Source of the DNA: a virus
IMG/VR virus record: IMGVR_UViG_3300032296_003683
Location: 1 to 39,020 of that record
Length of the DNA stretch: 39,020 nt
Direction: 5' to 3' (one strand)
The position numbers and the translations under genes are program-made. Under the pieces are notes generated by a model, which did no database searches, had not been told where the DNA came from, and saw nothing but the letters and a program-made list of their open reading frames with translations. This document shows, one piece after another, positions 6,408-14,215 of the stretch (position 1 is the first letter of the stretch; each line of letters begins with the position of its first letter).

Positions 6408-7339
6408 TGGCACGTTTTACACATCCTAGTAGTGGAGACGGTTCTGGTCTTCCAGGTCCACAAGGAGATCCAGGCCCAGCAGGTGCTGATGGTGCCGACG
6501 GAGCAGATGCTCTTTGGAACTTTTTGGGCGAATGGGTAAATGGAGTTGACTATGCTCCTGGATCAGTTGTTCAATATCAAGGATCTTCTTACTATCACCC
6601 TGATGGTCAGTTTTCTTCTTATAACCCTCCTGGTTATGGATGGCTTTTAGTATCTTCTAAAGGGGATGCAGGAACAGATGGAACTAATGGTACAGATGGT
6701 GCAGATGGCGCAACTGGTAGCCCAGGGCTTGTTTACTTAGGCAACTATGTTTCAGGAAATGGATATTTAGCAAATGTTGCAGTTGTAAAAGGAAGCGACA
6801 ATAACCTATACATTGCAACATCAAGTGGTGGACTAGGAGATCCTGTTGGAAACACTGCAGAATGGAGTATATTTTTACCAAAAGGCGCAGATGGTGCAGA
6901 TGGGGCTGATGGGGCAGATGCAAATTTAGATACTGGAACAACAACAATTAATTCTTACAACCCAGTTTGGAGTGGTACAGGATTAGCATACACCAATACT
7001 CCTGCTACTGGATCTTATATTAAAATTGGTAATCTTGTAACTGTGCAAATAGATGTTTTATTTACTAATGTGTCAAATTTTGGAACTGGTGCATACTCTC
7101 TTACTTTGCCATTTGCATCTAAATATCACACTGATGTTTATGGTGGATCTATTCACAAAATTACAAATCAGGGTATAGATCACTATAGCCTTAAAGGACA
7201 CCTTGTACCAACATCTTCAACTTTTACTCTTTGGGTAATAGGAAGTAGTGCTGCAGATCAAACTTTTAATAACAATACCCCTGTTGGTATAGATACAGAC
7301 GATAAATTCCATATGTCATTTTCTTACATTTGTGAATAA
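6407..7339 (+). CDS. Collagen-like tail-fibre or virion protein
   Basis: A 310-residue protein with three Gly-X-Y blocks: about residues 14-35 (begins GLPGPQGDPGPAG), 86-104 and 159-171 (GADGADGADGADA). Between them are two domains with WNFLGEW...YHPDG and GLVYLGNYVSG...LYIA patterns resembling small carbohydrate-binding modules of the CBM5/12 kind, and a C-terminal beta-rich head of about 130 residues. Collagen triplets in phage proteins form trimeric stalks. The blocks contain X-Pro-Gly sites (LPG, DPG, SPG), the preferred context of collagen prolyl-4-hydroxylases, in a region full of P4H-like genes. Starts at GTG coupled to the upstream stop. Confidence 0.8.
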   Translation: MARFTHPSSGDGSGLPGPQGDPGPAGADGADGADALWNFLGEWVNGVDYAPGSVVQYQGSSYYHPDGQFSSYNPPGYGWLLVSSKGDAGTDGTNGTDGADGATGSPGLVYLGNYVSGNGYLANVAVVKGSDNNLYIATSSGGLGDPVGNTAEWSIFLPKGADGADGADGADANLDTGTTTINSYNPVWSGTGLAYTNTPATGSYIKIGNLVTVQIDVLFTNVSNFGTGAYSLTLPFASKYHTDVYGGSIHKITNQGIDHYSLKGHLVPTSSTFTLWVIGSSAADQTFNNNTPVGIDTDDKFHMSFSYICE

Positions 7340-7668
7340 TCTAGTTTTTCGTATTCTTTTATAATAGTATTAATTATCTTAATTACTCTTTTTGATGATA
7401 TCTTTTTAGCGTCAAAAGCCTCTGTATATCCATCCTGTGGCATGTCTTCTTTCTTTAAATATGTTCCAGGGAATCTAGCACGAAACAATTCGAGTGCCCT
7501 TTTTTCTACACAACTAGCCAATTTCCTATCCTGAAAATACCAATATTTCATAACAATCCATCCCCTTGCTCTATGCTGGGCATATCTTTTATTGGATAGG
7601 TTTGTTATTCCTATTTTAAATGCCCGCAAAAATGGACTATAAACTAAATATAATATTGTTCTTTCCAT
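7324..7668 (-). CDS. GIY-YIG-like (T5orf172-type) nuclease domain
   Basis: A 114-residue protein beginning TILYLVYSP, followed by FKIGITN, an Arg-rich helix, RARGW, a Glu-bearing helix (CVEKRALELFR) and GYTEAF. This order matches the GIY-YIG-related domain found in phage ORFs (YLxY...KIGIT...R...GW...E...TE). These proteins are presumed endonucleases. A TATAAT ends six bases before the start. The 3' end overlaps the convergent collagen-like gene by 16 bases. Confidence 0.7.
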   Translation of the reverse strand: MERTILYLVYSPFLRAFKIGITNLSNKRYAQHRARGWIVMKYWYFQDRKLASCVEKRALELFRARFPGTYLKKEDMPQDGYTEAFDAKKISSKRVIKIINTIIKEYEKLDYSQM

Positions 7669-7674
7669 TTATAT

Positions 7675-7680
7675 ATTATA
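7675..7680 (-). promoter_or_regulatory. -10 box, leaderless, gene 7668
   Basis: Minus-strand TATAAT, six bases before the ATG at 7668. Confidence 0.6.
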
Positions 7681-7681
7681 C

Positions 7682-7710
7682 TTGAACAATTGATTGATGT
7701 AGGGTATAAT
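7682..7710 (+). promoter_or_regulatory. Promoter for the 7729-8284 microprotein operon
   Basis: TTGAAC (7682-7687), 17 bases, TATAAT (7705-7710). Unlike most promoters here it leaves a short leader containing AAAGGAG before the first ATG. Confidence 0.65.
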
Positions 7711-7728
7711 GATACTAAAGGAGAAAAA

Positions 7729-7851
7729 ATGACTGCACTATTAATGCTATTTAGTTTTTTTATTGGGTTTGTTTCATGTTATTTTTTTATGACACATGGG
7801 GTTGACCAAGAAGGATTTTGGGTATCAAACAAAGAATTTGATCGTGAATAA
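7729..7851 (+). CDS. Membrane microprotein, 40 aa
   Basis: A single N-terminal transmembrane segment (about residues 2-21, ALLMLFSFFIGFVSCYFF) followed by an acidic tail. AAAGGAG lies five bases upstream. It heads a four-gene operon of microproteins linked by overlaps. Function unknown; inner-membrane location inferred. Confidence 0.6.
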   Translation: MTALLMLFSFFIGFVSCYFFMTHGVDQEGFWVSNKEFDRE

Positions 7852-7954
7852 AAAAGTAGTTATTTGTGATATGTGTAACAAAGAAATTGAAGTTAGGTGG
7901 GGAGTTTTTGCAAATCAGACCCTACTCAGACACAAAAAAATGGAGCATAAATGA
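7844..7954 (+). CDS. C2H2-like zinc-finger microprotein, 36 aa
   Basis: GTG start inside the end of the previous gene. The sequence has CDMC near the N-terminus and LLRHKKMEH near the C-terminus, a CxxC...HxxxxH arrangement of a single zinc finger about the right size. Stop and next start overlap as ATGA. Confidence 0.6.
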   Translation: MNKKVVICDMCNKEIEVRWGVFANQTLLRHKKMEHK

Positions 7955-8133
7955 AAAAAAATAATGATAAAGTATCTCAGTCTAAAGTTAAAAGAGCAAA
8001 TAAAAATAAAAAAAGATTAGCCAATAAGCAAGATTTTTCTAAATTTGAAAGAAAACAGATCAGAATAATGGATCAAATTAGAAGGTTGGCATATGCAAAT
8101 ATGTTGACAAAAAAAGAAAATGATTCCCAATGA
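7951..8133 (+). CDS. Highly basic small protein
   Basis: Sixty residues, about a third Lys or Arg, with no acidic cluster until the C-terminus; probably helical. ATGA overlap with the upstream zinc-finger gene. Nucleic-acid binding is a reasonable guess from charge only. Confidence 0.55.
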   Translation: MKKNNDKVSQSKVKRANKNKKRLANKQDFSKFERKQIRIMDQIRRLAYANMLTKKENDSQ

Positions 8134-8284
8134 ATTAGAACTTCGCAAACAAATAACCAACATTCTTTTTGAAGAGGTTGGTAAAATTAAAGTTCATATT
8201 ATAGATATCAATAGTACTATTTTAGAAATTGAATATGATTTGATAACAGATAGAATTATAGAAGAAATAAAAAAATTAATTTAG
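8120..8284 (+). CDS. Small protein, unknown function
   Basis: A 54-residue ORF starting at the ATG that overlaps the previous gene by 14 bases, with AAAGAAAA before it. Alternating helix and strand (ELRKQITNILFEEVGKIKV, then HIIDINSTILEIEY). Ends in a 9-base convergent overlap with the methyltransferase at 8276. Confidence 0.55.
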   Translation: MIPNELELRKQITNILFEEVGKIKVHIIDINSTILEIEYDLITDRIIEEIKKLI

Positions 8285-8881
8285 TTTTTTTAAATAAATA
8301 TCTGAAGTTAAATTATCGTTTAAAGCAAAAGCATAAACGTACCATTCTGGATTTTTATTTAGAAAACGGTTGATTGCAGGAACAGTTCCCATCTTTTCTC
8401 CAGTTTTAGTTTCATTATAATAAATATTATAGTCATTAAATCCTAATATTCCATTTTTGTTTAATCTTGGTATTGAAAGTTCTATTTGTTCTCTTATTGA
8501 TTTTTCCGTTACGTCATAATCCATATACAAAAAATCAAAACTTTCATTGTTTTTAGAACAAAATGAATGATATGTATCTTTAACGAGATTTACATTTGGA
8601 ATATTTTCAAATCTTTTACAAACAAAATTAAAATGATCATTTTGACTATTCCATCTTGGGGCATCATACTCTGGTGCATGCCAGTCTATTGTTTCGTATG
8701 GATCAATCAAGATTGATTTAGATGGGTGACATTCTTCAATAACTTTTATTGCAAAATCTCCAGCAAGGACCCCAGCCTCTAAAAATGTTATCCCTTTTGG
8801 TAAAGTTTTTATAAATTCATACCTAGTGCTATATAATTTTGCATTTTCTAATTGCTTTTGAGGTATCATTATTTGTGGCAT
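8276..8881 (-). CDS. Class I SAM-dependent methyltransferase
   Basis: A 201-residue Rossmann methyltransferase: motif I reads FLEAGVLAGDFA, the acidic end of strand 2 is LIDPYE, and a later strand reads FDFLYMDYD followed by GILGFNDY. The opening PQKQLENAKLYSTRYEFIKT resembles that of the protein at 14212, so the two are paralogs. The layout is that of Methyltransf_24/macrocin-type O-methyltransferases, which act on sugars and small molecules. The start at 8881 is set by a TGGTATAAT ending six bases upstream; in-frame codons further up would overlap the divergent gene. Confidence 0.75.
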   Translation of the reverse strand: MPQIMIPQKQLENAKLYSTRYEFIKTLPKGITFLEAGVLAGDFAIKVIEECHPSKSILIDPYETIDWHAPEYDAPRWNSQNDHFNFVCKRFENIPNVNLVKDTYHSFCSKNNESFDFLYMDYDVTEKSIREQIELSIPRLNKNGILGFNDYNIYYNETKTGEKMGTVPAINRFLNKNPEWYVYAFALNDNLTSDIYLKKLN

Positions 8882-8887
8882 TAAATT

Positions 8888-8896
8888 ATTATACCA
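8888..8896 (-). promoter_or_regulatory. Extended -10 promoter, leaderless, gene 8881
   Basis: Minus-strand TGG TATAAT, six bases before ATG 8881. Back to back with the rightward box at 8907-8912. Confidence 0.65.
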
Positions 8897-8906
8897 TAGA
8901 ATGATG

Positions 8907-8912
8907 TATAAT
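8907..8912 (+). promoter_or_regulatory. -10 box, leaderless, gene 8919
   Basis: TATAAT six bases before ATG 8919. Confidence 0.65.
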
Positions 8913-8918
8913 GGAGAT

Positions 8919-9590
8919 ATGATAGAAGAGAATTTTATACCGCCATCCAATATGCCAGAAAAACGATTAGACAACGTTAGCAAAATTATTGGTACTGGTC
9001 CTAGTACAATTAAAGTAATTAAAAATTTTATAGGACAAGAAGACATTAATAAATTTATAGAATTTGGAAAAACTGTAGCAGATTTTAATAAAGATAAAAC
9101 TCATCATTATACTGCAACTCAACGTGGCACTAATGATAAAGAATTAAAAAAACTTTTTATTAAATATGAAGAAAAATTAAGACAACAAGCAGAAGAGTTG
9201 TATGGTCTTAAATTAACTAAAGAAAGAGTATTAGATTTATTTATTCATCCAGAAGGATCATATTTAGAACCACATACAGACATTATTGATTACCATCAAC
9301 CAGAAATTTATGATCAAGGTAATTTATTTGCACAACAAAAAAAGGATTTTCCATTTCTTTGGAGCGGACATCTTTCAATTATTTGCTACTTAAATAAAGA
9401 CTATGAGGGTGGCACATTATATTTTCCAGAACAAGATGTCAAGATAGTTCCAGAACCTGGCATGTTTGTATGCTTTCCTGGCAATCTTCATTTCATTCAT
9501 GGGGTTACTAAAACACATGGAGCAACTAGATATACAATATCTTTATGGACAAGATTTTCTGACTTTAAAAACAAATTGATAGAAGAATAG
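8919..9590 (+). CDS. Prolyl-4-hydroxylase-like 2OG-Fe(II) oxygenase
   Basis: A 223-residue P4Hc-type enzyme. Iron ligands are H119 and D121 (EPHTD) and distal H194; R204 (GATRYT) binds 2-oxoglutarate. GGTLYFP (164-170) and PEPGMFVCFPGN (178-189) are the family's signature strands. The N-terminal motif GTGPSTIKVIKNF (25-37) is shared with the next gene. Family members hydroxylate proline or other residues in proteins. The first ATG in the frame, at 8901, lies upstream of the -10 box, so 8919 is chosen. Followed after one base by a paralog, so the pair is a tandem duplication. Confidence 0.85.
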   Translation: MIEENFIPPSNMPEKRLDNVSKIIGTGPSTIKVIKNFIGQEDINKFIEFGKTVADFNKDKTHHYTATQRGTNDKELKKLFIKYEEKLRQQAEELYGLKLTKERVLDLFIHPEGSYLEPHTDIIDYHQPEIYDQGNLFAQQKKDFPFLWSGHLSIICYLNKDYEGGTLYFPEQDVKIVPEPGMFVCFPGNLHFIHGVTKTHGATRYTISLWTRFSDFKNKLIEE

Positions 9591-9591
9591 T

Positions 9592-10254
9592 ATGCAGCGT
9601 GGCTATTTTGAAATAAAAAATGTTCCAAATATAAACCCTGAGTCAATCTTAAATGATGTTGCTACTACTCAAAATAATATAGAGATGGATGGTGTCACAC
9701 AAACTTTAGGAACAGGTCCAGATTCAATTAAAATTATAAAAAACTTTGTTGATAAAGAAGAATTAGAATTATTAAAAAAGTTGTGTGATTTTAATTATAA
9801 AAATATTCAATTTAATCAAATAAAAGAAACAAATTTAATAATTACTAAATATAAAGAAAAAATAAAAAATACTGCCGAAAATATTTTTGGGTTTAAGTTA
9901 GAACATGACGACTTAGCAAATGAAATTAATTTAAAAACAAATTATTTAAATGGAAGAAAACCTAATTTTGCAACAGATGTTCATACTGACACTCTTACTG
10001 ATATACAAAATAATATTAAATATGCTTGGAGTGGTCATATATCAAATCTTTTATATCTTAATGATAACTATTCTGGAGGAGAACTTTATTTTCCCCATCA
10101 CAAAATTAAAATAAAACCAGAGCCTGGAATGTTAGTGTCTTTTCCTGGCAATTGGTTTAATAGGCACGGAATATTACCAGCAAGTGATTTTAGATATGCA
10201 ATAAATATTTTTTTAAAAATATCAAATTTTCCTAGTCAGCCATTATATATATAA
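9592..10254 (+). CDS. Prolyl-4-hydroxylase-like 2OG-Fe(II) oxygenase
   Basis: A 220-residue paralog of the preceding gene, starting one base after its stop and therefore cotranslated. Ligands H131, D133 (VHTDT) and H192; R201 (DFRYA) for 2-oxoglutarate. GGELYFP at 162-168 and EPGMLVSFPGN at 177-187. The shared GTGPDSIKIIKNF opening (40-52) shows recent common ancestry, but the segment between it and the HxD is diverged. The 3' end overlaps the convergent gene at 10236 by 19 bases. Confidence 0.85.
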   Translation: MQRGYFEIKNVPNINPESILNDVATTQNNIEMDGVTQTLGTGPDSIKIIKNFVDKEELELLKKLCDFNYKNIQFNQIKETNLIITKYKEKIKNTAENIFGFKLEHDDLANEINLKTNYLNGRKPNFATDVHTDTLTDIQNNIKYAWSGHISNLLYLNDNYSGGELYFPHHKIKIKPEPGMLVSFPGNWFNRHGILPASDFRYAINIFLKISNFPSQPLYI

Positions 10255-10811
10255 GACCAATCTTTAAATACTTGTTGTATTTGTTTAGCCTGTTCTATTT
10301 CATTTTTTGGATTAACATCCATAGTATGCCTCCAATGTCCATCTCCAATGCAATTAAAACAAATCATTTCTACAAACTCATCATCGTTAAATAATGTTTT
10401 TTCTCTCCAATGGGCTTCTTTCTCTCCCTCAAAACAAACTGCATCGTTGTCTAATAGTTCTATCTTTTTACCTTCAATAAGCAAATCCCATTTTTTATTA
10501 GTTCTAACTTGATAGTCAAATACTACTTCACAGGCATAATCATCTTTATGTGGCAAAAGTTTAGGAGTGCCATATTCTTTTTTAAACCTCATAAAGCCAA
10601 TATCTTTTACTATTAATTTTTTATTGTATGTATTGTTGACATAGGCTTCAACTTTATCAATAATATTTTTGTTTAAATTATCCAAACCAATTAATTTTCT
10701 TCCAGTTTGTCTGTATACTTTTCCAGCACCAGTATCTTCTGTTTCTTTTATATTATTTAATATAATATTTATTTCTTCTTCATTAAAAAAACTATTAATT
10801 ATTTTATACAT
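10236..10811 (-). CDS. 2OG-Fe(II) oxygenase, HWR-type
   Basis: A 191-residue oxygenase with H88, D90 (LPHKDD) and distal H134 in AHWRE; R136 likely contacts 2-oxoglutarate. These residues fall at exactly the same positions as in the 191-residue paralog at 21780, and both share the FDYQ / WxxxIEG / FEGE framework, so they are close paralogs 11 kb apart. Leaderless promoter directly upstream, placed between the start and the holin terminator. Confidence 0.8.
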   Translation of the reverse strand: MYKIINSFFNEEEINIILNNIKETEDTGAGKVYRQTGRKLIGLDNLNKNIIDKVEAYVNNTYNKKLIVKDIGFMRFKKEYGTPKLLPHKDDYACEVVFDYQVRTNKKWDLLIEGKKIELLDNDAVCFEGEKEAHWREKTLFNDDEFVEMICFNCIGDGHWRHTMDVNPKNEIEQAKQIQQVFKDWSYIYNG

Positions 10812-10817
10812 ATTTTT

Positions 10818-10826
10818 ATTATATCA
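10818..10826 (-). promoter_or_regulatory. Extended -10 promoter, leaderless, gene 10811
   Basis: Minus-strand TGA TATAAT ending six bases before ATG 10811. Confidence 0.65.
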
Positions 10827-10828
10827 TT

Positions 10829-10860
10829 AAATAAAAAAGGCCACACATTTCTGCATGGCC
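10829..10860 (-). terminator. Rho-independent terminator after the holin-like gene
   Basis: On the minus strand GGCCATGCA, loop GAAA, TGTGTGGCC (10860-10839), nine pairs with two G-U, followed by TTTTTTATTT. A GNRA tetraloop and a clean T-run make this a strong terminator. It insulates the next leftward gene, which has its own promoter. Confidence 0.85.
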
Positions 10861-10884
10861 AATTTATTTTATTATACTTCTATA

Positions 10885-11166
10885 TTACTTGGTTTTACGT
10901 TTTGAAGTTGGCAGAGCCTTCTTTACAGGTGCCTTAGCAGCCTTTAAAGCCACCTCTACTGAGTCAACAGTTGGCAGCAAGCCAAATGCCTTATCTGCAG
11001 GATTGATCGCACGTAATAGAACGGGCGCAATGGCAGCAACAAGAGCAGCCCAAAGATCCTTTGGATCAGTTACTCCAGACATGTATAGAGCAATTCCTGC
11101 ACCTAGTACTGATCGACCATAAGATGCTCCCATAGCCTTTAGTTGTTTAGTGTCAATGTTTGACAT
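10885..11166 (-). CDS. Holin-like small membrane protein
   Basis: A 93-residue protein starting MSNIDTKQLKAMGASYGRS, then a hydrophobic segment with GAGIALYMSG, a second hydrophobic stretch (LWAALVAAIAPVLLRAI) and a Lys-rich C-terminus. This two-segment layout with NPADKAFG after the second segment is typical of small proteins annotated as holins in actinobacterial phages. The start at 11166 is set by AGGAGAAAC; an in-frame ATG 39 bases upstream lacks a site. Followed by the terminator at 10829-10860. Holin function is inferred; the endolysin is far away at 34257. Confidence 0.55.
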   Translation of the reverse strand: MSNIDTKQLKAMGASYGRSVLGAGIALYMSGVTDPKDLWAALVAAIAPVLLRAINPADKAFGLLPTVDSVEVALKAAKAPVKKALPTSKRKTK

Positions 11167-11207
11167 GTTTCTCCTTTTCCCCCTTTTTTTTGAAAGGGAA
11201 TACATAT

Positions 11208-11216
11208 ATTATAGCA
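11208..11216 (-). promoter_or_regulatory. Extended -10 promoter for the holin-like gene
   Basis: Minus-strand TGC TATAAT (11213-11208). Leaves a leader of about 35 bases holding a CCCTTT/AAAGGG inverted repeat and AGGAG. Confidence 0.6.
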
Positions 11217-11225
11217 CCATCAACC

Positions 11226-12215
11226 CTAAACCTTTACTTTATATCCTTTCGGACATTTAGGGTTAATTCCATAGATTTTTTTTATTTCTTTTCCTTTATA
11301 ACATTTTATTGTTATTTTTATAATTGGTTTTTTGGTTGAAGGGGAAGTAATTGGTTTTGGTGCTATTGTTACATTTTGTTTGGTAACATATTCTTCTGCC
11401 TCTTTAATTAAATAAAGATATTCATAAGTAGCAACAGATCCAACATACATAACACTATTCTGCCACCCTTTATCACTACAATTTGGATGCATGCCAACAC
11501 CCCAAGCCAAAGGTCCTATATATATGTAATCTTGATTATTTTTTACATATATTGCAGATCCAGAATCACCACTACATGTGCTTGGGCCTCCTGGTACTTG
11601 AACAGTATGTATTTTCATTCCATAATATTGAGTACTATTTAATGTAGCCTTTACAACATCTAGAGAAACTAAAGGAAATTCAGCATATTGTGGTACTGTT
11701 AGGTCATTTTGTCCGTGGCTTGATGATTGTCTGCCATATCCAACAGTAGAAACTAAAGTTTTATTTTTGATGTATAAATCAATTTGTTCTTGATTGGCAA
11801 CAGTTGCTTTACCATTAATTTTAATAGGTTCTTTTAATATTAAAATTCCAAAATCTTCAATATCAGTAAAATCATTTGGTCCTTTGTGTGCCCAACCCGC
11901 TGGCAATATTGTTTTTTCTATTTCCAATAATTTTAAATTTTCTTTTGAATATGTCATTCCTGGTGGCCCAATATATATTTTTGGATATAAACTTTTGGTA
12001 TCTCTTTCAGAAATACAGTGCCCCGCAGTTAAAACAATTCTTTCAGAATATAAAAATCCAGTACAAACTTTCATTAATGAATTTCCAAATGGATGCTGAA
12101 CTATTATAGGGACTGCTCTTATATCACCAACGGCATCTTTTGCATTTTCTATAGCATTTGCAATAGGCATGTTTAAAAACAAGGCTGCACATAACAATAT
12201 TTTTGTTTTATTCAT
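11226..12215 (-). CDS. Secreted trypsin-like (S1) serine protease
   Basis: A 329-residue protein with a signal peptide (residues 1-21, ending ANA) and a full S1 triad: H66 in VLTAGHC, D121 in DFGILIL and S218 in CSGDSGSA. The C-terminal tail after about residue 285 is a Pro/Thr/Ser/Lys linker and then a module with KCYKGKEIKKI and NPKCPKGYKVKV, of a kind I associate with secreted proteins of freshwater actinobacteria, perhaps for wall attachment. A phage-encoded exported protease could remodel the host surface or process virion proteins. It has a perfect TTGACA-17-TATAAT promoter and a leaderless start. Confidence 0.85.
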   Translation of the reverse strand: MNKTKILLCAALFLNMPIANAIENAKDAVGDIRAVPIIVQHPFGNSLMKVCTGFLYSERIVLTAGHCISERDTKSLYPKIYIGPPGMTYSKENLKLLEIEKTILPAGWAHKGPNDFTDIEDFGILILKEPIKINGKATVANQEQIDLYIKNKTLVSTVGYGRQSSSHGQNDLTVPQYAEFPLVSLDVVKATLNSTQYYGMKIHTVQVPGGPSTCSGDSGSAIYVKNNQDYIYIGPLAWGVGMHPNCSDKGWQNSVMYVGSVATYEYLYLIKEAEEYVTKQNVTIAPKPITSPSTKKPIIKITIKCYKGKEIKKIYGINPKCPKGYKVKV

Positions 12216-12221
12216 AACACA

Positions 12222-12250
12222 ATTATATCTATAAAAAATATAGTTGTCAA
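12222..12250 (-). promoter_or_regulatory. Consensus leaderless promoter of the protease
   Basis: Minus-strand TTGACA (12250-12245), 17 bases, TATAAT (12227-12222), six bases to ATG 12215. Perfect in both boxes. Confidence 0.8.
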
Positions 12251-12252
12251 CT

Positions 12253-12357
12253 TTAATATATAAAAATTCTTGGTTTTTTTAAATCTTTTTTTAGTTTTCT
12301 GATTTGTTTTTTAACAATAAACCATCTTTTTATCTTTTTAACTGTACTATTTAACAT
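12253..12357 (-). CDS. Basic microprotein, 34 aa
   Basis: An ORF overlapping the end of the SGNH gene by 11 bases, with GGGGGA upstream of two adjacent ATGs (12360 and 12357). It encodes MLNSTVKKIKRWF, then more Lys/Arg and ends PRIFIY. Tiny Lys/Arg-rich phage proteins ending in similar aromatic motifs are, to my memory, common. Its stop lies close to the protease promoter. Confidence 0.5.
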   Translation of the reverse strand: MLNSTVKKIKRWFIVKKQIRKLKKDLKKPRIFIY

Positions 12358-13285
12358 CATTCCCCCTTTTCTTATATTGTTGATAAAACTCTTCAGCCCA
12401 AAAAGCATGAATTACTTTTCCACAATGCCCATCTCTTTTTCTTAAATCATCTTTTTCTACCACATGGGTTTTATAATATTTATCAAGATATGTAGTAAGA
12501 TCATTGTTTTTTAATTCAAAAAATTCATTAAATGGTCCAGGCTTTAAATTATCTAAATCCATAGGATCCCAAGTAGAAAATATTAATTTAACACTATTTG
12601 ATTTACATAATTCCAAAAATGTTTTCCAGTTTATTAAAAAAAATACAAAATCTTCTAGATATTCTTTTGGTTCAGAAAGTTTTTCAATTTTATTATTTTT
12701 TTGTTCATAATGTTTTGGATATGTTTGATAATAAACCCACTCAGTTCCCTCTTTAATACCATTTAATTTTTCTTTATAATAAAATTTTCTTTGATGATTT
12801 GGCAAAAGTATAAAATATGTATCTGGATAACCATATTTTTTAAAATAAATAAGAGCATTAATTATAATTCTAGACCAGCCCCATCCAGATTTTGCTAAAT
12901 TAAAAAATCCAGAACATTTTTCTTCTTTAGAAATTTTATTATAAAGCATGTGGGACCAGGCGTTTTCTATATTTCCCCCAACACCTTCTGTTTCGGAGCA
13001 TCCGCTAAAAAGAATATGTTTTCCATCATGAACTTTTTTAAAACTATCAGACCTAAAAAAGTCTTCATTATATTGATAAAAAACTGATTTGTCGTCTACT
13101 GCTCCAGAATGCAACTCAGGTTCAATAATAGAAAAAACTCTTGTTAGATCGTTGTTTGGAAGATTTTTATTCCAAGTCATATCAAAATTTTCTTTAAACA
13201 AATCATCAAAAATATCATTAACTATTGGACTAGAATCTTTTTTTAATTTATAATAAAAATTAAAATCTTCATTTTTATAAATCAT
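12347..13285 (-). CDS. SGNH/GDSL-hydrolase-like protein, copy 2
   Basis: A 312-residue protein with SGNH-like blocks: HILFSGCSETEGVGG (block I, putative nucleophile Ser in GCSE), NLAKSGWGWSRI (block II), YFILLPNHQRKFY (block III) and RDGHCGKVIHAFWAEEF (block V, Asp-x-His). The family removes or transfers acyl groups on glycans and lipids. It is a clear paralog of the gene immediately upstream (13310), sharing long stretches such as SHMLYNKISKEEK. AAGGAAAAAA precedes the start. A role in acyl modification of glycans is inference from neighbouring glycosyl- and methyltransferases. Confidence 0.7.
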   Translation of the reverse strand: MIYKNEDFNFYYKLKKDSSPIVNDIFDDLFKENFDMTWNKNLPNNDLTRVFSIIEPELHSGAVDDKSVFYQYNEDFFRSDSFKKVHDGKHILFSGCSETEGVGGNIENAWSHMLYNKISKEEKCSGFFNLAKSGWGWSRIIINALIYFKKYGYPDTYFILLPNHQRKFYYKEKLNGIKEGTEWVYYQTYPKHYEQKNNKIEKLSEPKEYLEDFVFFLINWKTFLELCKSNSVKLIFSTWDPMDLDNLKPGPFNEFFELKNNDLTTYLDKYYKTHVVEKDDLRKRDGHCGKVIHAFWAEEFYQQYKKRGNDVK

Positions 13286-13309
13286 TTTTTTCCTTTTTTA
13301 TTTTTTTTG

Positions 13310-14215
13310 TCATTTAGACACTTCTTTATATTTTTTATAAAATTCTTGTGACCAAAAAATATGACCTATTTTCCCATTATGTCCATCTCTTTTTTTTAAA
13401 TCCTCTGGTTTTATTTTATTATTTTTAGCATAACTATTGGTAAACTTTCTTTCATTTTCTTTTGTTAATAAAAAAAAGTTGTTAAAAAAAACATGTTGTA
13501 AATTTAATCCATCTAATTCATCCCAAGTAGAAAATATTAATTTGATATTTTTTGCTTCACATAATTCATAAAATGTTTTCCAATTTATTAAAAAATGAAT
13601 AAAATTTTCAAAATATTCTTTGGGATTAGATCTATTATTATTTTTAGTTGCATCTACATAGTCAAAATATGGTTCAGGATATTTTTGACCATAGGTAAAC
13701 AAATTTTCTAAAGTTGAAGATTCATTTTTATAAGAAAAATTTCTTTCATGATTTGGCAAAAGTATAAAATATACATCTGGATATCCATATTTTTTAAAAT
13801 AAATTAAGGAATTAACTATAATTCTATTCCATCCCCAACCAGATTTTGATAAATTAAAAAATCCAGAAACTTTTTCTTCTTTAGATATTTTGTTATATAG
13901 CATATGAGACCATGCATCTTCTATGTTTCCACCAACACCCTCAGTTTCAGAACAACCACCAAACAAAATATGTTTTCCATCATGTTTTTCTATAAAATTA
14001 TCACATCTAAAAAAGTCATTATTATAACGATATGTAACAGTTTTATCATCTATCACACCCCTACGAACTTCTGTCGGAGTAATTGTAAAAACTAATTTTT
14101 TATTAGTTGGAAGTTGCTCAAGGTGTTTTTGCCAAGTTACATCAAAATTTCCTTCAAACAAATCATTAAGATTATTATGTTTTTTTAATTTATAATCTCT
14201 AAGTATGTCTTTCAT
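13310..14215 (-). CDS. SGNH/GDSL-hydrolase-like protein, copy 1
   Basis: A 301-residue tandem paralog of the next gene. Blocks: HILFGGCSETEGVGG, NLSKSGWGWNRI, YFILLPNHERNF and RDGHNGKIGHIFWSQEF. All presumed catalytic positions are kept in both copies, so neither looks like a decayed duplicate; the segments between blocks III and V are the most divergent. Starts with an ATGA overlap on the methyltransferase stop, behind AAGGAAAAAC. Confidence 0.7.
   Translation of the reverse strand: MKDILRDYKLKKHNNLNDLFEGNFDVTWQKHLEQLPTNKKLVFTITPTEVRRGVIDDKTVTYRYNNDFFRCDNFIEKHDGKHILFGGCSETEGVGGNIEDAWSHMLYNKISKEEKVSGFFNLSKSGWGWNRIIVNSLIYFKKYGYPDVYFILLPNHERNFSYKNESSTLENLFTYGQKYPEPYFDYVDATKNNNRSNPKEYFENFIHFLINWKTFYELCEAKNIKLIFSTWDELDGLNLQHVFFNNFFLLTKENERKFTNSYAKNNKIKPEDLKKRDGHNGKIGHIFWSQEFYKKYKEVSK

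Noticed and set aside
11794-12109. Two plus-strand frames of 101 and 77 residues
   Set aside because: Both lie antisense within the secreted protease, which has an intact catalytic triad and signal peptide.
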